Assembly: GCA_027386095.1 (NCBI GenBank)
Contig: DAHXUN010000003.1
Coordinates: 62,001 to 126,000, forward strand
Source: Nitrososphaerota archaeon
GTDB taxonomy: Archaea; Thermoproteota; Nitrososphaeria; Nitrososphaerales; UBA183
Direction of reading: 5' to 3'
DNA length: 64,000 nt
Shown here in pieces: positions 8,233-16,211 of this stretch. A program made the position numbers and the translations under genes. The stretch's first letter is position 1, and each line of letters begins with the position of its first letter. Below the pieces are notes generated by a model. That model was not told the origin of the DNA. It saw only the letters and a program-made list of their open reading frames with translations, and made no database searches.

Positions 8233-9270
8233 ATGGACCCCGGCTACCACCTAATGGAGCTCCCCACCAAGATACTGATTGGGGACGGGGTCATCGAGAA
8301 GCTGGGGGGGTTTGTGACAGACAAAGGCCCCCGGAAGACAGTGATATCGTCAGGCTCCCACGTCACCTCGAAGGTGAGGGCGACCGTGGACGGCACCCTG
8401 GATAAGAGACCTGTCTGGGTTGAAGTGACGGCGGCAGACACGCAGAACGTCGACAAGGTGACGCGCGCAGCTAGGGGGGCCGGGAGGATAATAGGGGTGG
8501 GGGGCGGCAAGAGCGTGGATGTTGGGAAGCTGGCCGCGTTCCAGCTCGGGGTCCCGTTCTACTCGGTCCCCACCAGCGCGTCCCACGACGGGATATCCAG
8601 CCCGTTCGCGTCGCTCAGGGGACTCGACAGGCCTTACTCCGTGAAGGCCAAACCTCCCGTGGGAATTCTCGCCGACACAGAGGTGATCGGCTCCGCGCCA
8701 AAGAGGCTGCTTGCGTCGGGGTGTGGGGACCTTGTGTCGAAGCTGACGGCGGTCAAGGACTGGCAGCTGGCGCACAAGGCGACCGGAGAGTACTATGGAG
8801 GATACTCAGCGAGCCTGGCGCTCATGAGCGCCGATGTGGTCCTGAACGGGTCCAAGGCCATGGGGAGATTCGGGAAAGGGAGTGTCCGCGACCTTGTGGA
8901 AGCGCTGATCAGCACCGGTGTGGCCGCTGGCATAGCCGGGAGCTCCAGACCATGCTCCGGTTCAGAGCACCTCTTCAGCCACTACCTTGACGTCTTGGAA
9001 CCAGGGGTCGGGCTACACGGAGAGAAGTGCGGGATCGGGACGATAATGATGGCACGGCTCCACGGGCTCGACTGGAGGCGCGTGAGGGACGCTCTCCTGA
9101 ACGTAGGCGCCCCGGTGGAGGCCTCGGCAATAGGCATCGGTGATTCGCCTGTGGTCCAGTCGTTGGTCAAGGCAAGCACAATCAGGCCCGACAGGTACAC
9201 GATCCTCTCTGAGAGGAGGCTCGACGAAAGGAGCGCGAAGGCGCTGGCCAGGGCTACCGGCGTTATCTAG
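8233..9270 (+). CDS. egsA: sn-Glycerol-1-phosphate dehydrogenase
   Basis: A 345-residue G1P dehydrogenase that reduces dihydroxyacetone phosphate to sn-glycerol 1-phosphate, the backbone of archaeal lipids. It has the NAD-binding GRIIGVGGGKSVDVGKLAA segment, the SVPTSASHDGISSP substrate loop, and metal-ligand regions SGSEHLFSHYLD and GVGLHGEKCGIGT. Cytosolic, Zn-dependent, iron-alcohol-dehydrogenase fold. It is monocistronic and converges with the FKBP gene, overlapping it by four bases. Other lipid genes in the window are geranylgeranyl reductase and a mevalonate decarboxylase homologue. Confidence 0.96.
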   Translation: MDPGYHLMELPTKILIGDGVIEKLGGFVTDKGPRKTVISSGSHVTSKVRATVDGTLDKRPVWVEVTAADTQNVDKVTRAARGAGRIIGVGGGKSVDVGKLAAFQLGVPFYSVPTSASHDGISSPFASLRGLDRPYSVKAKPPVGILADTEVIGSAPKRLLASGCGDLVSKLTAVKDWQLAHKATGEYYGGYSASLALMSADVVLNGSKAMGRFGKGSVRDLVEALISTGVAAGIAGSSRPCSGSEHLFSHYLDVLEPGVGLHGEKCGIGTIMMARLHGLDWRRVRDALLNVGAPVEASAIGIGDSPVVQSLVKASTIRPDRYTILSERRLDERSAKALARATGVI

Positions 9271-10055
9271 GCGGTCTCAGCGTTCGTGCCGGTCTTCACC
9301 GGCGCCTTCCCATCATCCGGCTGGGCCTTCCCAGCGCCGGCCCCTTCGCTCCTCTCCTCCTTCGGAAGGACCTTCTCGTTCTTGAATGTCTCCACGAAGG
9401 CGAGCGAAGAGATCGCTGGAACGAACTTGAACACGTCGTTGGCAATCCCTCTCTTGATTATCTGGAGCCCTTCGACCAGGAACAGGTCTTGCGGGACCGT
9501 CACAGTCAGGTTGCCGCCGTTCAGCTCGAACGTTGCTCTGCTCCCCTCTCCTGCCAGCCTCCTGTCGATCAGAGCCCTCACCTTGTCGCCGTCGGCTTCG
9601 ACTTTCTTGAGGACTTCGAAGTCGTAGACAATGGACTTCCCAGCGAGCCTGTGGTTGAAGTCAACCTGCGCCCTTCCAGACCCGATGAACCTCACAATGC
9701 CAACTCTGTTGTCCACGTCCACGCTGTCGCCCACGGCTAGCTCGTGCTCCCTATCCCCGAATTTCCGGAGCGGGATCATGCGGAGCTGGGTCGGGTCCCT
9801 GTTGCCGAACGCCTTCTCCGGGGAGAGTTCGATCTCCTTCTTGTCCCCCACTGAGAGCTTAGCCACCTCGGCGTCCAGGCCGGTGATGAGCCACCCCTCG
9901 CCCACGGCCACGAGCCTTGGCTCGTATCTCCTCGCCTCCTCGTATATCTTAAGCCGCTTGGCCTCGGACTCCACAGTGGACTCGATGCCTTCGCCGGTAT
10001 CCTTCACCCACGCGGTGTAGTTTGCGAATATCAGGCTGCCCTTCTCAAACGCCAT
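9267..10055 (-). CDS. FKBP-type (SlyD-like) peptidyl-prolyl isomerase
   Basis: A 262-residue archaeal FKBP of the long SlyD-like type. The FKBP fold is recognised from the VGEGWLITGLDAEVAKLSVG loop, SPEKAFGNRDPTQLRMIP and the end of the IF (insert-in-flap) domain, DFNHRLAGKSIVYDFEVLK. Residues about 150-230 form an extra C-terminal domain and the last 30 are low-complexity. It accelerates Pro isomerisation and chaperones folding in the cytosol. A TTTAAA box (10082-10087) is centred 29-30 bases before the ATG, which indicates its own leaderless transcript. Confidence 0.88.
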   Translation of the reverse strand: MAFEKGSLIFANYTAWVKDTGEGIESTVESEAKRLKIYEEARRYEPRLVAVGEGWLITGLDAEVAKLSVGDKKEIELSPEKAFGNRDPTQLRMIPLRKFGDREHELAVGDSVDVDNRVGIVRFIGSGRAQVDFNHRLAGKSIVYDFEVLKKVEADGDKVRALIDRRLAGEGSRATFELNGGNLTVTVPQDLFLVEGLQIIKRGIANDVFKFVPAISSLAFVETFKNEKVLPKEERSEGAGAGKAQPDDGKAPVKTGTNAETA

Positions 10056-10092
10056 GGATTTCGACCAGCCTCCAGGTTGGGTTTAAAGAGTT

Positions 10093-11187
10093 TCAGCTCC
10101 CGAAGGCGGCAAGGGTCTCTCCTATGGCTCGCAGCGTGGTCTCTACGTAGGCCTCGTTGATCTGGCCCATGCATCCGACCCTGAACACCTTGCCCGCGAA
10201 CGGGCCGAACCCGCCTGCTATCACGACCCCCTTGCGCCGGGCTAGCTCCTCCCTGAACCTCGAGTCGTCAACCCCTTGGGGGTAGTACGAAGCGACGACC
10301 GTCTTGGACCTCACGGACTTCTCCGAGACCGCCTTGAGGCCCAGTTTCGCCAGGCCGTCGTATATGCCCACAGACATGCGGTCGTGCCTTTCGACCCTCT
10401 TCTCCAGCCCCTCTTCGAGAAGCTCCTCCAAAGCCTCGTCCAGCGCGTAGTAAAGCGGGAGGGCCGGTGTGAAAGGCGTCTGCCCCTTGGCGCCATACTC
10501 CAAGTACCTGTGGAGGTCGAAGTACCTGGTCTTTGGTGGGGATCCCTTCAGGTAATCTGCCACCCTATCGCTCACGGATAGCAGCGCCAGTCCAGGGGGG
10601 GCTGCGACGCACTTTTGGCTCCCGGTGATGCAAACGTCCACCCCCCACCTGTCGACAGGGATGGCGTACCCTCCAAGACTTGAGATGGCGTCTATCACCG
10701 CGAAGGCCCCACTGTCCCTGGCGAGCCTTGTGGCCTCCTCGACGTAGGGGACCGCCACCCCCGTGCTGGTCTCGTTGTGCACCAAGAACATTGCCTTGAC
10801 TTTCTCATGCTGCTCCATGGCAGATTTCAGCTGTTCCAGGGTCGGAACCTTCCCGAAGTCAGACGAGACCCGAATCGCCACTCCACCGGCTAGCTCCACG
10901 GTCTCCGCGAGCCTCATGCTGAATTCGCCGAAGACAGGGACCACAGCTACGTCCCCTGGCCGTATGAGGTTCCAGACCGCAGCCTCTACCCCACCTGTGC
11001 CTGACGAAGAAAGTACCACCGCCTCTCCCTGCGTCTGGAAGAGGCGCTTCGTCTTGTCGAGGACCCCTTTGTACAGCTCAGTGAACTCATCGCCTCTGTG
11101 GTTGATGACAGGGTTGAGCATCGCCCGCATGACCCTCTCTGAAACGTTGGTGGGTCCAGGAAGCATGATAAGCTTCTGTTTATCCAT
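10093..11187 (-). CDS. Class V aminotransferase (serine/alanine-glyoxylate type)
   Basis: A PLP enzyme of the serine-pyruvate/alanine-glyoxylate aminotransferase group, 364 residues from the ATG at 11187; a GTG at 11196 would add three. It has the N-terminal LMLPGPTNV-type motif (LIMLPGPTNVSERVMRAM), a VLSSSGTGGVEAAVWNL cofactor loop and the Schiff-base lysine in CITGSQKCVAAPPGLAL. It overlaps the upstream nadM stop by a few bases and is probably cotranscribed. The substrate could be serine, alanine or phosphoserine with glyoxylate, pyruvate or 2-oxoglutarate; sequence alone does not decide. Confidence 0.87.
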   Translation of the reverse strand: MDKQKLIMLPGPTNVSERVMRAMLNPVINHRGDEFTELYKGVLDKTKRLFQTQGEAVVLSSSGTGGVEAAVWNLIRPGDVAVVPVFGEFSMRLAETVELAGGVAIRVSSDFGKVPTLEQLKSAMEQHEKVKAMFLVHNETSTGVAVPYVEEATRLARDSGAFAVIDAISSLGGYAIPVDRWGVDVCITGSQKCVAAPPGLALLSVSDRVADYLKGSPPKTRYFDLHRYLEYGAKGQTPFTPALPLYYALDEALEELLEEGLEKRVERHDRMSVGIYDGLAKLGLKAVSEKSVRSKTVVASYYPQGVDDSRFREELARRKGVVIAGGFGPFAGKVFRVGCMGQINEAYVETTLRAIGETLAAFGS

Positions 11188-11716
11188 GCCTGCCACCCTT
11201 CAGGTCCTTACGGATAAGCGCTCTCACTCGCTCCACTCCGCCGAACTTCTCAACCAGCCTGGCCACCTGGGCCGGCACCAGCGCTTCCCAGTCCTTGCGT
11301 TCAAGAATCCTGTCCCTGACGTTGGTGGCCGAGTACTTCTCCCTGTCTAGATACGGCACCGCCTTCACCTGGATGCCTTCTTCTCTGAAGAGCAGGAACG
11401 TCAGCGCGTCGTTCGTGAATACCCTGTCGAACTTAGGGACCATGGACACCACGGTGGACACCCACAGAGAGTGCGAATCGGCGTCCGCGATGGGTATCGC
11501 CATCCACCTTGAAGGGTCCACTCCGTTACCGTCCAGCGCCGCCTTGATCATCGCAATCCTTTCCCCTGCCGTGAAAGGGTTGTCCCTTTCATGGCTCCTC
11601 TGGGCTGACCCTACCACCACGTAGAGGTAGTCCACCTCACGCAAGGCGTACTTCACAGCTCCAAGATGGCCGAGATGGAACGGTTGGAACCGGCCAACCA
11701 GAAGACCGACCCGCAT
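11180..11716 (-). CDS. nadM: Nicotinamide-nucleotide adenylyltransferase
   Basis: A 178-residue archaeal NMN adenylyltransferase for the last step of NAD synthesis. It shows the nucleotidyltransferase signature GRFQPFHLGHL (HxGH) at the N-terminus and the YSATNVRDRI motif (ISxTxxR type) near the C-terminus, plus SAQRSHERDNPFTAGER. Length is normal for the family. A TATA-like box (reverse CTTAAATA, 11749-11756) is centred 36 bases before the ATG. The aminotransferase gene follows with overlap. Confidence 0.95.
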   Translation of the reverse strand: MRVGLLVGRFQPFHLGHLGAVKYALREVDYLYVVVGSAQRSHERDNPFTAGERIAMIKAALDGNGVDPSRWMAIPIADADSHSLWVSTVVSMVPKFDRVFTNDALTFLLFREEGIQVKAVPYLDREKYSATNVRDRILERKDWEALVPAQVARLVEKFGGVERVRALIRKDLKGGRHG

Positions 11717-11802
11717 CCGACTTCGTTCGGCCCGCCCCTGCAGGCTCTATTTAAGAAGACCAGCGCCATAACTTAACAGGTCGTGGTCTGACGAGGCTCG
11801 CC

Positions 11803-12993
11803 ATGGGCTACGTCGAAGTGGACGGCTCGCAGGGCGAAGGAGGAGGGCAGATCCTCCGTTCGGCGCTGGCGTTTTCTGCGATTGGGCGTGTCCCCGTCCG
11901 CGTGGTCAATATCAGGGCAGGGAGAGAAGTCCCGGGGCTCAAGAGGCAGCACCTCTCGGCGCTGAGGGTCCTAGCTGATGTTTTTGGCGGGGAGTTAAGC
12001 GGGGCGACCGAAGGCTCCCAAGAGGTCAAGTTCGCCCCGGGGTCCCCGCGGCGCGAAGCCGTATCGGCCGACATGGGGACCGCTGCGAGCATAACTTTGG
12101 TCCTCCAGGCCGTGGTCCCCGCGGTCGCGCTGAGCGGCTCGCGCCTCCGGCTCCACCTGGTGGGAGGGACAGACGTCCCCTGGAGCCCGACCTTCGACTA
12201 CTTCCGCGAGGTTGTGAGAGCGGGATACGGGAAACTCGGTATGTGTCTCGAGGTCGAAGCATCCAGCCGCGGCTACTACCCGCGGGGCGGTGGCGTCGTC
12301 ACCGCCTCCATAGAGCCCTGCGGGGGCGTCTCCGCCCTGGACATGACCTCCAGGCCCCCGGTGAAGTCTGTCCGAGTCTTGAGTCGTTGTGGCAGCCTCC
12401 CGAAGGCAGTCGCCCAGCGCCAGGCTGATTCGGCGGTCGAGCTCCTGCGAAAGGCAGGCATCGACGCGCAGTCCGAGGTAGTCGCCGCTGAGTCTGCCTC
12501 CCCAGGCACCTCGGTGCTGGTCGCGCGCGTGAGCAGCGAGGCTCTTCTCGGCTCAGACGCCATCGGGGCGAAAGGGAAGCCCGCAGAGGGGGTGGGTAGG
12601 GACGCAGCGGCGGCGTTCCTCGCAGCCGAGCGGTCGGGAGGGTGCTTGGATGCGAACTTGGCGGACATGCTGCTCCCGCTCCTCTCCATGGCGAAGCGAG
12701 AGTCGCGGGTGAAGATCCCGTCGATGACATCGCACCTTGAATCGGGGCTCAGGCTGGCGGGGCTCTTTACCGGGTGCCGTTGGAAGGTAGACCCTTCAGG
12801 GGATGGGGTCATGGTCACGGTGACCCCCGCGGGGGATGACGTCGCGCGGAACGGCACAATGTCTAAAAGGACGGGCACAGGCGCCCCGTCAGATTCCCGA
12901 TGTCCTATGAACAGTTCATGCCAGGGGCGACTGCCGTCGGCATCGCCTACAAAGACGGGGTCGTCATGGGCGCGGAGCGCCGGATTACCCTAG
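11803..12993 (+). CDS. rtcA: RNA 3'-terminal phosphate cyclase with long C-terminal tail
   Basis: Converts RNA 3'-phosphates to 2',3'-cyclic phosphates using ATP. It starts with VDGSQGEGGGQILRSAL (conserved N-terminus), followed by REVPGLKRQHLSALRVLAD, and has the family's HLVGGTDVPWSPTFDY motif and MTSHLESGLRLAGLF near the end. At 396 residues it is about 50 longer than usual: the tail after the conserved domain is low-complexity, and its last 94 bases overlap the downstream proteasome gene in another frame. This could be a lost stop codon or a shifted C-terminus. A TATA-like ACTTAAC (11771-11777) lies 29 bases before the ATG. Confidence 0.92.
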   Translation: MGYVEVDGSQGEGGGQILRSALAFSAIGRVPVRVVNIRAGREVPGLKRQHLSALRVLADVFGGELSGATEGSQEVKFAPGSPRREAVSADMGTAASITLVLQAVVPAVALSGSRLRLHLVGGTDVPWSPTFDYFREVVRAGYGKLGMCLEVEASSRGYYPRGGGVVTASIEPCGGVSALDMTSRPPVKSVRVLSRCGSLPKAVAQRQADSAVELLRKAGIDAQSEVVAAESASPGTSVLVARVSSEALLGSDAIGAKGKPAEGVGRDAAAAFLAAERSGGCLDANLADMLLPLLSMAKRESRVKIPSMTSHLESGLRLAGLFTGCRWKVDPSGDGVMVTVTPAGDDVARNGTMSKRTGTGAPSDSRCPMNSSCQGRLPSASPTKTGSSWARSAGLP

Positions 12994-13499
12994 GGAACTT
13001 CGTGAGGAGCAAGTCTGGTAAGAAGGTCTTCAAGGTCACCGACAACGTCGGTGCGGTCTGCGCCGGGATGATCGCTGACATGCAGAACCTGGTGAAGGAG
13101 GTCTCCGTCTACTCTAAGCTGAAGGAGCTCGAATCAAGGAGGTCGATGAAGCCTAACTCTGTCGCGAAGCTAATGTCGACTCTCATGTTCCAGAACAGGT
13201 ACGCCCCTCTGCTGACGCAGGTCATCCTGGGGGGCATCGGCGACAAGCCGGTGGTCTTCGTCCTCGACCCGCTGGGGAGCGTGATCTCAGACCAATACGC
13301 CACAGTCGGCACTGGCGAGGAGACCGCCATCGGGGTGATCGAAGCGGGGTACGACCCCAACATGGCCCAGAAAGAGGCACGAGACCTCGCGATAGCTGCC
13401 ATCAAGGCGGCGGTGGCCAGGGACGCCATGAGCGGCAACGGGATTGACATCTTGACCGTCGACAAGACGGGCATCAAGGAAGAAGGCATAGACCTGTAG
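12900..13499 (+). CDS. psmB: Proteasome beta subunit lacking catalytic Thr1
   Basis: A 199-residue beta subunit homologue with only about nine residues before the position of the mature N-terminus. The equivalent of the catalytic segment reads GATAVGIAYKDGVVMGAERR, so Thr1 is Ala and Asp17 is Glu when aligned with the subunit at 6855. Lys33 (SGKK) is kept. It should be structural, not proteolytic, and needs no autocatalytic processing. TACK archaea often carry two beta subunits with one active. It follows rtcA in an overlapping arrangement and precedes an MBL-fold gene by 12 bases. Confidence 0.93.
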   Translation: MSYEQFMPGATAVGIAYKDGVVMGAERRITLGNFVRSKSGKKVFKVTDNVGAVCAGMIADMQNLVKEVSVYSKLKELESRRSMKPNSVAKLMSTLMFQNRYAPLLTQVILGGIGDKPVVFVLDPLGSVISDQYATVGTGEETAIGVIEAGYDPNMAQKEARDLAIAAIKAAVARDAMSGNGIDILTVDKTGIKEEGIDL

Positions 13500-13511
13500 G
13501 GGCGGTTCTCC

Positions 13512-14165
13512 TTGTGGACATACGAAGGCATCAGGGTGCGCTGGCTTGGACACGACGGCTTTGTCCTGTCTGGGTCAAGGACTGTGATAATCGACCCATT
13601 CAAGGCGAAAGGGGACTACAAGGCCGACGTGCTGCTGATCACCCACGAGCACTTCGACCACCTGAGCGACGAAGACATCAGAAAGTTCGTCACTCCGGCG
13701 ACGACCATCGTCGCGCCCAAGATATGCGAGGAGCCGCTGAAGCCCTACGGGCAAGAGAAGCTTTTCGTGAAGCCTGGGTCGAGCATCGAAGCGAAGGGTG
13801 TGAAGATAGAGGCCGTCCCCGCTTACAACCTCAACAAGTTCAGGGAACCTGGCAAGGTATTCCACCCCAGGGAGGACGGCCGGGTCGGGTACATCGTCAC
13901 AGTCGATGGGGTGAGGTTCTATCAGGCCGGCGACAGTGACGCCACGCCGGAGCTGAAGTCTGTGGACGTCGACGTCGCGTTCCTGCCTGTCTCTGGGACC
14001 TACGTCATGACCGCGGAAGAGGCGGCCGAGGCGGCAAAGGGGATGAAGGCAAAGGTCGTCGTCCCGATGCACTTCCAATCCATCGTGGGGACGAAGGCAG
14101 ATGCCGAGAGGTTCAAGCAGCTCCTCGGCGCTTCGAAGACCGTGAAGATACTCGAACAGGAGTAG
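13512..14165 (+). CDS. UPF0173-type metallo-beta-lactamase-fold hydrolase
   Basis: A 217-residue MBL-fold protein with the metal motif ITHEHFDHLSDEDI (HxHxDH) near residue 38, the later metal ligands in YQAGDSDATPEL and PMHFQSIVG. This matches the UPF0173 group of predicted metal-dependent hydrolases, whose substrates are mostly unknown. The start is a TTG 12 bases after the proteasome gene; an SD-like GGCGG-TTCTCC stretch is weak. Cotranscription with rtcA and psmB is likely. Confidence 0.85.
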   Translation: MWTYEGIRVRWLGHDGFVLSGSRTVIIDPFKAKGDYKADVLLITHEHFDHLSDEDIRKFVTPATTIVAPKICEEPLKPYGQEKLFVKPGSSIEAKGVKIEAVPAYNLNKFREPGKVFHPREDGRVGYIVTVDGVRFYQAGDSDATPELKSVDVDVAFLPVSGTYVMTAEEAAEAAKGMKAKVVVPMHFQSIVGTKADAERFKQLLGASKTVKILEQE

Positions 14166-14166
14166 G

Positions 14167-14313
14167 CTACTCGGGGACGCTCACGGAGCTGATCTTCCCG
14201 TTCTCTAGCTTCACGAAGAGGTACCTGTTGTCCGCGAAGACTAGGGTCAGCTCGTTCTCCTTCTCCTCCACGGTCAGCAGGGCCTTCCCCACTATGCCGT
14301 CGAACTTTGCCAT
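14167..14313 (-). CDS. Small conserved-looking protein, 48 residues
   Basis: A short frame with ATG at 14313 and TAG at 14167 encodes 48 residues beginning MAKFDGIVGKALLTVEEKEN and ending KLENGKISSVSVPE. It alternates hydrophobic and charged residues as in a small beta-sheet protein. Wobble positions follow the genome's GC bias. A TATA-like AAATAC (reverse strand, 14341-14346) is centred about 30 bases before the ATG. It converges with the MBL gene, one base apart. Function unknown. Confidence 0.62.
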   Translation of the reverse strand: MAKFDGIVGKALLTVEEKENELTLVFADNRYLFVKLENGKISSVSVPE

Positions 14314-14362
14314 TGATGGGTCGGGAGGCTCAGCGGGTTCGTATTTCTGTGTTGCCGGACCG

Positions 14363-14539
14363 TCACTCCGAATACTTCGCCAGGTCTTCCTCCCCTTGTG
14401 AGGGCGCCCCCACGGCCGAGCCCGTCGACTCCCGGATCATCTCTCGTACCACCTGGTCTATGCTCGCGCTCCTCCTCTTCGCCTTCAGCTGCATCAGTGC
14501 CCGGTGGGTGTCGTCATGGACCTTCACGCTCCTGCCCAT
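14363..14539 (-). CDS. Small ribbon-helix-helix-like protein, 58 residues
   Basis: ATG at 14539 to TGA at 14363. The N-terminus MGRSVKVHDDTHRALMQLKA followed by KRRSASIDQVVREMIRES has the beta strand, first helix and second helix pattern of RHH/antitoxin-type DNA-binding proteins; the C-terminal 20 residues are acidic and probably disordered. A TATA-like ATTAAT (14565-14570) is centred about 27 bases before the ATG, giving a leaderless mRNA. There is no toxin gene beside it, so it may be a free-standing regulator or an orphan antitoxin. Confidence 0.68.
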   Translation of the reverse strand: MGRSVKVHDDTHRALMQLKAKRRSASIDQVVREMIRESTGSAVGAPSQGEEDLAKYSE

Positions 14540-15065
14540 CTGCCTGTTCGCCTGCGTTGGCGCTATTAATGTTGGGAAGTATCCCTCTTTCCTCTGCGCG
14601 ACGAGGTAAGCGCGCGAGGCTGTGGCGCCGAGGGACCCCCGGACCGTGTCTCCGAGTCAGCCTTCTTCAGGGTGTCTCAAGCTTGATGGGGGACCTTCAT
14701 GAACTCCAGGAGGCTGGCAGCCTTCAGGCGGCACTCCATGGCTCCCATGCACAGGGAACTGGAGCTTGCTCCTCGTCTCGCTCTCGGGCACGCCGAGCCA
14801 TGTCCATCTGACCTCCCTCGGCGGCGCGGCGAGCCCCAACGCCTCTTCCAATCGTCGCGTCGGCCAAAGCTCCCGCTACTCGTCGCTCGGAGGTCTCCAA
14901 AGCGCGCTGTCTTCGACTGTCTTTGACTCAGTATCGTCGCGAGATCATCATCTGTCCGGGAGCTTACTCCGGACTATGACTGGGACGGCGTTCACCTCAT
15001 CGTCAGGAAATTCGGGCCAGGGCCGGGATTTAGCCTTTATCTGCTCAGCGAGGGACGGGAGAACA
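14540..15065. other. Long intergenic region without a supported gene
   Basis: About 525 bases. It holds promoter sequence for the RHH gene on its left edge and for the CoA-transferase on its right. In between, several frames on both strands stay open because of the high GC, including a reverse-strand piece reading ECRLKAASLLEFMKVPHQA (about 14682-14750). None has a convincing start, length or family match. Gene remnants or an RNA gene are possible, but I see no tRNA-like or other recognisable RNA fold. Confidence 0.4.
15034..15041 (+). promoter_or_regulatory. TATA-like box of the CoA-transferase gene
   Basis: CCTTTATC is centred 28-29 bases before the TTG at 15066, which supports that TTG as the start of a leaderless mRNA rather than upstream in-frame codons. 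Confidence 0.45.
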
Positions 15066-16208
15066 TTGGGTTTCCTGGATGGCGTGAGGGTGGTTGACGC
15101 CACGCGGCTCCTCCCCGGAGGGTTCTGCACAATGCTCCTCTCCGACATGGGTGCCGAGGTGATCAAGGTGGAGCAGCCTGGCCTGGGAGACTACATGCGG
15201 GCAACCCCTCCTACTAGTCGCGGGAGGAGTCCTGTGCACGCGACTGTCAACAGGAACAAGAAGAGCATCGGGATAGACCTGAAATCCGCCGAAGGGAAGG
15301 CCGTGATGCGACGTCTCCTCCGAACTGCCGACGTGTTCGTAGAAGGTTTTCGCCCCGGGGCAATGTCCCGGCTCGGGTTGTCCTTCACCCAGGTGAAGAA
15401 GGTCAATGCGAAGATTGTCTACTGCTCGATATCGGCCTACGGCCAGGAGAGCGCGCTTAGTTCCATGCCTGGACACGACATCAACTTCCAGTCAGTGGCT
15501 GGGACGCTCGCGTACTCCACAGAGTCGGGAGTCCCGTTCCTCCAGCTGGGAGACATAGCCTCTGGGATGTACGCGGCCCTGGGGATTCTGGGGGCACTCT
15601 CTGGCCGCAAGAGGCCTGCATTCATAGACGTTCCAATAGTCGGCTCACTGATATCCTGGATGGTGCTCCCCGCTTCCGTCTACCTGGCGACAGGGCGGGC
15701 ACCCAGCGAAGGGGACAGCCTCATCTTCGGCTCCACGCCTTACTACAACGTCTACAGGACCGCCGACGGAGGATACATGGCGGTCGCTGCCATCGAGCCC
15801 GTCTTCTGGCGGAACCTGCTGGCCGCCCTGGGCGTCCCCGAGCTCGAGCCCCTGAGGTCCGGGACTGCCGAGGAGAGGGCCCGAGTCACCTCAGAGCTGG
15901 AGCGCGTCTTCGCGACAAGGACGAGGGACGAGTGGGCCAAGGCGCTCATGGGCAGGGACACCTGCGTGACGCCGGTGCTGACCATAAAGGAGGCGCTTGA
16001 CAGCGACTGGGCCAGGAGCCTAGGGATGCTGGCGAGAGTCGGACGCGAAGAGGTCCTCAACGGCCCGCTCAGGACAATCCCGCCTATGCGGAAGAGGCCC
16101 TGCACCGCGGCCCCCGGTCTGGGAGACGACACCGCCTCCATCATGAAGTCCTTGGGCTACTCCCTTGCGGCTACGCAGCGGATGAAGTCCAGAGGCGCGA
16201 TCCAGTAG
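15066..16208 (+). CDS. CaiB/BaiF-type (class III) CoA-transferase
   Basis: A 380-residue class III CoA-transferase that moves CoA between acyl-CoA and a free acid. It opens with FLDGVRVVDATRLLPGGFCT, then LLSDMGAEVIKVEQPGLGDY, and keeps the catalytic Asp in MPGHDINFQSVAGTLAY. RKRPAFIDVPIVGS and GYMAVAAIEPVFWRNL are later family motifs. The TTG at 15066 fits the domain start and a TATA box 28-29 bases upstream. It faces the thiolase gene and belongs with the acyl-CoA cluster that follows. Homologues include alpha-methylacyl-CoA racemase, so substrate and exact reaction are open. Confidence 0.88.
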   Translation: MGFLDGVRVVDATRLLPGGFCTMLLSDMGAEVIKVEQPGLGDYMRATPPTSRGRSPVHATVNRNKKSIGIDLKSAEGKAVMRRLLRTADVFVEGFRPGAMSRLGLSFTQVKKVNAKIVYCSISAYGQESALSSMPGHDINFQSVAGTLAYSTESGVPFLQLGDIASGMYAALGILGALSGRKRPAFIDVPIVGSLISWMVLPASVYLATGRAPSEGDSLIFGSTPYYNVYRTADGGYMAVAAIEPVFWRNLLAALGVPELEPLRSGTAEERARVTSELERVFATRTRDEWAKALMGRDTCVTPVLTIKEALDSDWARSLGMLARVGREEVLNGPLRTIPPMRKRPCTAAPGLGDDTASIMKSLGYSLAATQRMKSRGAIQ

Positions 16209-16211
16209 CTG

